In this document: in pieces, positions 61,891 to 64,000 of the stretch
Layout of the letters: each line of letters starts with the position of its first letter
How positions within the stretch are numbered: the first letter of the stretch is position 1
Assembly: GCF_043643765.1 (NCBI RefSeq)
Contig: NZ_JBHZSP010000014.1
Coordinates: 25,536-89,535 of the forward strand
Direction of reading: 5' to 3'
DNA length: 64,000 nucleotides
Origin: Marinomonas posidonica_A
GTDB taxonomy: Bacteria > Pseudomonadota > Gammaproteobacteria > Pseudomonadales > Marinomonadaceae
The notes under the pieces: model-generated
Databases searched by the model: none
What the model was told of the DNA's origin: nothing
Seen by the model: the letters and a program-made list of their open reading frames with translations, nothing else
Translations under genes and position numbers: made by a program

Positions 61891-62893
61891 AAAAGCACCT
61901 TCTGGATATGAAGTTCGTTTCCGTGTGGCTGGCCGTGGCAGTCGTGAATACAAGCGCACCTTTCCCACCAAAGGCGAGTGTGAACGCTTTATGCGTTACA
62001 CCATTGCCCAGCATGAGACTCAATCCGATGAAAAGCCTTGGTTAGAGAAACCCAAGGACAACCGTAAGCTATCCGAGCTTATTGATATCTGGGACGACAT
62101 ACACGGCCACTTTTTAAAAGACGGCAAACGCCGTAAAGCTAAAATGCTGATGATTGCGGACCAACTCGGCGATCCGGTCGGGTCGAGCTTAAGCAGCACC
62201 CAGTACATACGCTGGCGAGCCAAAAGAGCCAAAGAAGGGCGCAAGCCGAAGACGCTTAATAATGATTTGACCTATCTAAGCGCCATGTTTAGCACCCTAA
62301 TCAAATCCAAGGAAATCTATTACCCCAACCCCTTGGAAGAAGTGCAAAACGTGCGTGTGCCAGACAATGAACTGGCCTTTTTAACCCACGATCAAATCAA
62401 TGAATTACTGGCGGCCACGGACGAATGCGACAATCCACACGTTACCCTAATCAGTAAAGTATGCCTGGCAACGGGCGCACGTTGGGGAGAAGCCGAAGCC
62501 CTGACCATTCAAAGGGTGCATAACAACAAAGTGCTGTACACAGACACCAAAGGCAACAAAAACAGAAGCGTACCTATTACCCCTGAATTGTTCGAAGAAC
62601 TGCAAGAACACGCCAAGCGAACACGAGGGAATAACCTGTTCACCTTCTCAATATCCGCCTTTCGTCGCGCACTAAAGCGAACAACCATAGAACTACCAGC
62701 AGGCCAAGCCAGTCACGTACTACGCCACACCTTCGCCAGCCACTTCATCATGAACGGCGGCAATATCTTGACCTTACAAAAGATACTAGGCCACACTGAC
62801 ATAAAAATGACCATGCGCTACGCACACCTAGCACCGGACTATCTGGAAGAAGCTACGAGACTAAATCCGCTTGCAGAAAAAAAAGAGCCCTAA
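61880..62893 (+). CDS. int: Tyrosine integrase
   Basis: A 337-residue site-specific recombinase. An arm-binding domain (1-55), core-binding domain (62-150) and catalytic domain follow. Active-site residues: Arg201 (ATGARWGEAEAL), Lys224 region (TDTKGNKNRSVP), His279 and Arg282 (SHVLRHTFASH), His305 (ILGHTDIKM), Tyr314 (TMRYAHLAP). Its reading frame overlaps the end of the membrane protein gene; ATG 61880 has GGTGA just before it, and ATG 61868 is an alternative. It lies near attR and must recombine the ssrA 3' end. Confidence 0.93.
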   Translation: MGIKKAPSGYEVRFRVAGRGSREYKRTFPTKGECERFMRYTIAQHETQSDEKPWLEKPKDNRKLSELIDIWDDIHGHFLKDGKRRKAKMLMIADQLGDPVGSSLSSTQYIRWRAKRAKEGRKPKTLNNDLTYLSAMFSTLIKSKEIYYPNPLEEVQNVRVPDNELAFLTHDQINELLAATDECDNPHVTLISKVCLATGARWGEAEALTIQRVHNNKVLYTDTKGNKNRSVPITPELFEELQEHAKRTRGNNLFTFSISAFRRALKRTTIELPAGQASHVLRHTFASHFIMNGGNILTLQKILGHTDIKMTMRYAHLAPDYLEEATRLNPLAEKKEP

Positions 62894-62898
62894 ACAGA

Positions 62899-63405
62899 AT
62901 GGCAAAAAGAACAACAGATCAACCTCAATGGAACGAAATAGGGCTAGAAGACTTACGAAGTCTGCCACCTGAGCATAGGCTACACAGTCCCGAAGTCATA
63001 GACGAAGCAGAAAGTCATGATGAGGCAATCAATGTTTTAATGCGTGAATTTGGTTTACTGCATGAGAATGATGTAAAACAACTTAAAACACCCATTGGAC
63101 TAATTGACATAGATGCTAAGCATTTAGGCCATATAGTCGAAAAGCGAAGAGATGCACGAGAGCGCTATATTCATTATGCCCTAACAACAATCCGTGACCC
63201 TTTTGAAATTTGGCGTTCTCGGTATGATAATAATTCAGTTAAATTTCAGTTTATTGGAACCTACACCAGTCAATATCAAATGCTGGTTGTCGTTGCTCAA
63301 CATGAAACCCATACTCTATGGAACTTCATGCAGATAGACGCAAAGCGTCTCAATAAACACAGGTCAGGAGAAGTGATTTACCAAAGAAAAAGGGTAACAG
63401 AATGA
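62899..63405 (+). CDS. Putative PBECR-type (barnase/EndoU/colicin/RelE-fold) nuclease
   Basis: A 168-residue protein five bases after int. From about residue 65, TPIGLIDIDAKHLGHIVEKR, then DARERYIHYALTTIRDPFEIW, then VKFQFIGTYTSQYQMLVVVA and LNKHRSGEVIYQRKR follows the order of the phage-encoded BECR nuclease domains: His-containing start, R-Y-x-x-x-x-x-T-x-x-x-P-x-E-I-W block, strand pairs and a final G-x-x-x-Y-x-R. These are RNA-cleaving toxin folds. Whether it is toxin, defence or takeover factor is unknown. No antitoxin-like gene is beside it. Confidence 0.62.
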   Translation: MAKRTTDQPQWNEIGLEDLRSLPPEHRLHSPEVIDEAESHDEAINVLMREFGLLHENDVKQLKTPIGLIDIDAKHLGHIVEKRRDARERYIHYALTTIRDPFEIWRSRYDNNSVKFQFIGTYTSQYQMLVVVAQHETHTLWNFMQIDAKRLNKHRSGEVIYQRKRVTE

Positions 63406-63602
63406 ACCGCTACCCTTCAGAATATGTGCCCTAATTATCCATGGGCAATGGAGAAAGGTCCCACCCTAACACAGACACTTACTTATCTATGGGGTCCTTC
63501 CACAAGTTATAGGCAGTAAGGCCAACTTGCTTCTCGCTTTCACTATTTATAGTACTGACGGTGTCGTCAAAATTGAAATTGGAAAAACTAATCGAAAAGG
63601 TA

Positions 63603-63648
63603 TAAAACACCAATAAACACTATCAAACACTAATAAACACCAAAAAAC
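63603..63648. repeat. Short tandem repeats AATAAACAC, probable integrase or excisionase arm sites
   Basis: Four to five copies spaced about 10 bases apart: AAAACACC, AATAAACACT, ATCAAACACT, AATAAACACC, AAAAAAC. One helical turn of spacing places all on one DNA face. They lie about 165 bases inside attR. Confidence 0.6.
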
Positions 63649-63707
63649 GATAAGCAGCTGATTTTTAATATAACAGAGTTTATCAAATAGACCAATCCGA
63701 CGCACAT
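63630..63707 (-). CDS. Possible 25-aa hydrophobic peptide
   Basis: It reads MCVGLVYLINSVILKISCLS and FFGVY. The ATG is 33 bases downstream of the LexA box on the minus strand, an arrangement that recalls SOS-controlled type I toxins such as TisB. There is no good ribosome site and the 3' half overlaps the tandem repeats, so a chance frame is quite possible. Confidence 0.22.
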   Translation of the reverse strand: MCVGLVYLINSVILKISCLSFFGVY

Positions 63708-63740
63708 CCGACACACCGAACCACTAAAAACGCCCAAAAA

Positions 63741-63760
63741 TACTGTACAAAAATACAGTA
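63741..63760. promoter_or_regulatory. LexA (SOS) box
   Basis: TACTGTACAAAAATACAGTA matches the gammaproteobacterial consensus TACTGTATATATATACAGTA in both TACTGT and ACAGTA arms. It lies 51 bases inside attR. No protein gene is clearly downstream on either strand. Confidence 0.8.
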
Positions 63761-63810
63761 TATGTATCTTTATAAACCAATAAGTTACTGATTTTAAAGG
63801 CATTATTTAT

Positions 63811-63857
63811 GGGGTTCGACTCCCCCCATCTCCACCAATCAAGCGCTTGATTTTAAA
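63811..63857. other. attR, displaced original tmRNA 3' end
   Basis: A perfect 47-bp copy of attL, with T arm, CCA and the palindrome ATCAAGCGCTTGAT. By the usual orientation of integration into ssrA, this is the original bacterial 3' end, now separated from its gene. Confidence 0.93.
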
Positions 63858-63923
63858 AGAGTTTGCACTTTTAAAAATGAAGTCGGTGCTCATATGAGAC
63901 ACCAAATAAAAAAGCCACCTTCG

Positions 63924-64000
63924 TGAACTGACCCCCAATAGTTGGACATTCCAATTACTGGGGGTCTTTTTATGTCCAAATATCACAGAGAATTTAAACT
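63924..64000 (+). mobile_element. Left end of an IS3-type insertion sequence, cut by window edge
   Basis: It begins TGAACTGACCCCCAATAG, a typical IS3-group terminus. GACCCCCAATAGTTGGA and TCCAATTACTGGGGGTC (63929-63966) form a long imperfect hairpin, as seen at IS left ends that limit read-through into the transposase. The transposase start follows at 63972. Confidence 0.75.
63972..64000 (+). CDS. Transposase OrfA of IS3-type element, only first 9 codons present
   Basis: MSKYHREFK is visible, a common start of IS3-family OrfA. The remainder is outside the window. Its ribosome site would lie in the right arm of the hairpin (GGGGGT), so translation from external transcripts may be blocked. Confidence 0.65.

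Larger units (their letters stand above)
63406..63810. other. Right-end non-coding region of the prophage
   Basis: 405 bases holding short tandem repeats (63603-63648), a LexA box (63741-63760) and a doubtful 25-codon frame between them. The stretch 63420-63600 shows nothing I can name. It probably contains the integrase arm sites. Confidence 0.55.
50084..63857. mobile_element. Tailless, PM2-type (double jelly-roll) prophage in ssrA
   Basis: A 13.8-kb element between two perfect 47-bp direct repeats. It carries a tyrosine integrase and an S24 repressor at the right, an early minus-strand operon with an HUH replication protein and a packaging ATPase, and a late minus-strand operon with a P2-like coat protein, a series of tiny membrane proteins and a spike/receptor system. 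There is no terminase, portal, tape measure, sheath or tail gene. Corticovirus PM2 is known to be a lytic, circular dsDNA phage with internal membrane, and PM2-like prophages have been reported in aquatic bacteria; this element fits that group. All modules look intact, apart from the assembly gap. Confidence 0.88.

Noticed and set aside
63603..63648. Possible CRISPR-like short repeats
   Set aside because: Units of about 10 bases without spacers; suits protein-binding sites.
63809..63850. 13-codon frame starting ATGGGG across attR
   Set aside because: It lies within tmRNA-derived sequence and has no hydrophobic or other notable feature; chance frame.

Overview
This window comes from the chromosome of a marine gammaproteobacterium, most likely Marinomonas or a close relative. 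The basis is the housekeeping block dnaJ-dnaK-grpE-recN-fur-bamE-rnfH-ratA-smpB-ssrA, the tmRNA tag ANDENYALAA, moderate GC, many chemoreceptors, and a protocatechuate 4,5-cleavage cluster. The species is inferred from gene content and was not searched. Layout of the host part: 1-595 holds the 5' part of a cytochrome b561-type gene that runs off the left edge. 0.9-3.6 kb has a membrane-anchored SRPBCC/GyrI-like protein, a small membrane protein and PepQ. 3.9-7.0 kb is a TctCBA tripartite tricarboxylate transporter. 7.5-9.6 kb is an unusual chemoreceptor. 9.9-12.9 kb is an arsenic operon (arsR, LMW-PTP-type arsenate reductase, arsH, acr3, glutaredoxin-type arsC). 13-24.7 kb is an aromatic catabolic island: type II dehydroquinase, an AEC permease, a double-HTH LysR regulator, ligC, an aldo/keto reductase, a PAS chemoreceptor, and the minus-strand operon ligJ-ligK-tautomerase-ligI-ligA-ligB. 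This should take protocatechuate to pyruvate and oxaloacetate. 24.9-30.6 kb has a peroxiredoxin, a chemoreceptor, a MocR-type regulator, a PilZ-like protein and a DUF501 protein. 30.7-34.8 kb is glpK / glpR / glpD with matching palindromic operators. 34.9-40.3 kb has a TSUP permease, a LysR regulator, a promoter-to-terminator unit that looks like an unannotated sRNA, a long gap gene, a DUF3392 protein and uridine kinase. 40.3-49.7 kb is the heat-shock and housekeeping block with two recognisable sigma-32 promoters. The end of ssrA (49748-50110) is occupied by a 13.8-kb prophage (50084-63857) bounded by a 47-bp direct repeat that regenerates the tmRNA 3' end. This is the most remarkable part of the window. 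It has no tail, terminase, portal or HK97-type capsid genes. It encodes a 275-aa protein that I read as a PM2 P2-like double jelly-roll coat protein, a 230-aa FtsK/HerA-type packaging ATPase, an HUH rolling-circle replication initiator, many tiny single-span membrane proteins, a spike system with a repeat-rich shaft and collar-domain adhesin, a P5-like virion protein and a GNAT-like protein. It also has an S24 repressor, a tyrosine integrase and two accessory genes. It is therefore an integrating, temperate, tailless, membrane-containing phage of the corticovirus type. The early operon (60315 to 55667) and the late structural operon (55513 to 50233) both run on the minus strand, with overlapping stops and starts throughout. 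The late promoter sits next to an invertible hairpin/operator motif. The right end has short tandem repeats, a perfect LexA box and a possible 25-aa hydrophobic peptide. An IS3-type element starts 66 bp beyond attR and runs off the window. Two short non-coding repeats (649-746 and 9625-9686) have IS5-type ends and intact 4-bp target duplications, so they are MITEs. A run of 100 N (52528-52627) sits inside the spike shaft repeats and is best explained as a collapsed repeat in the assembly.
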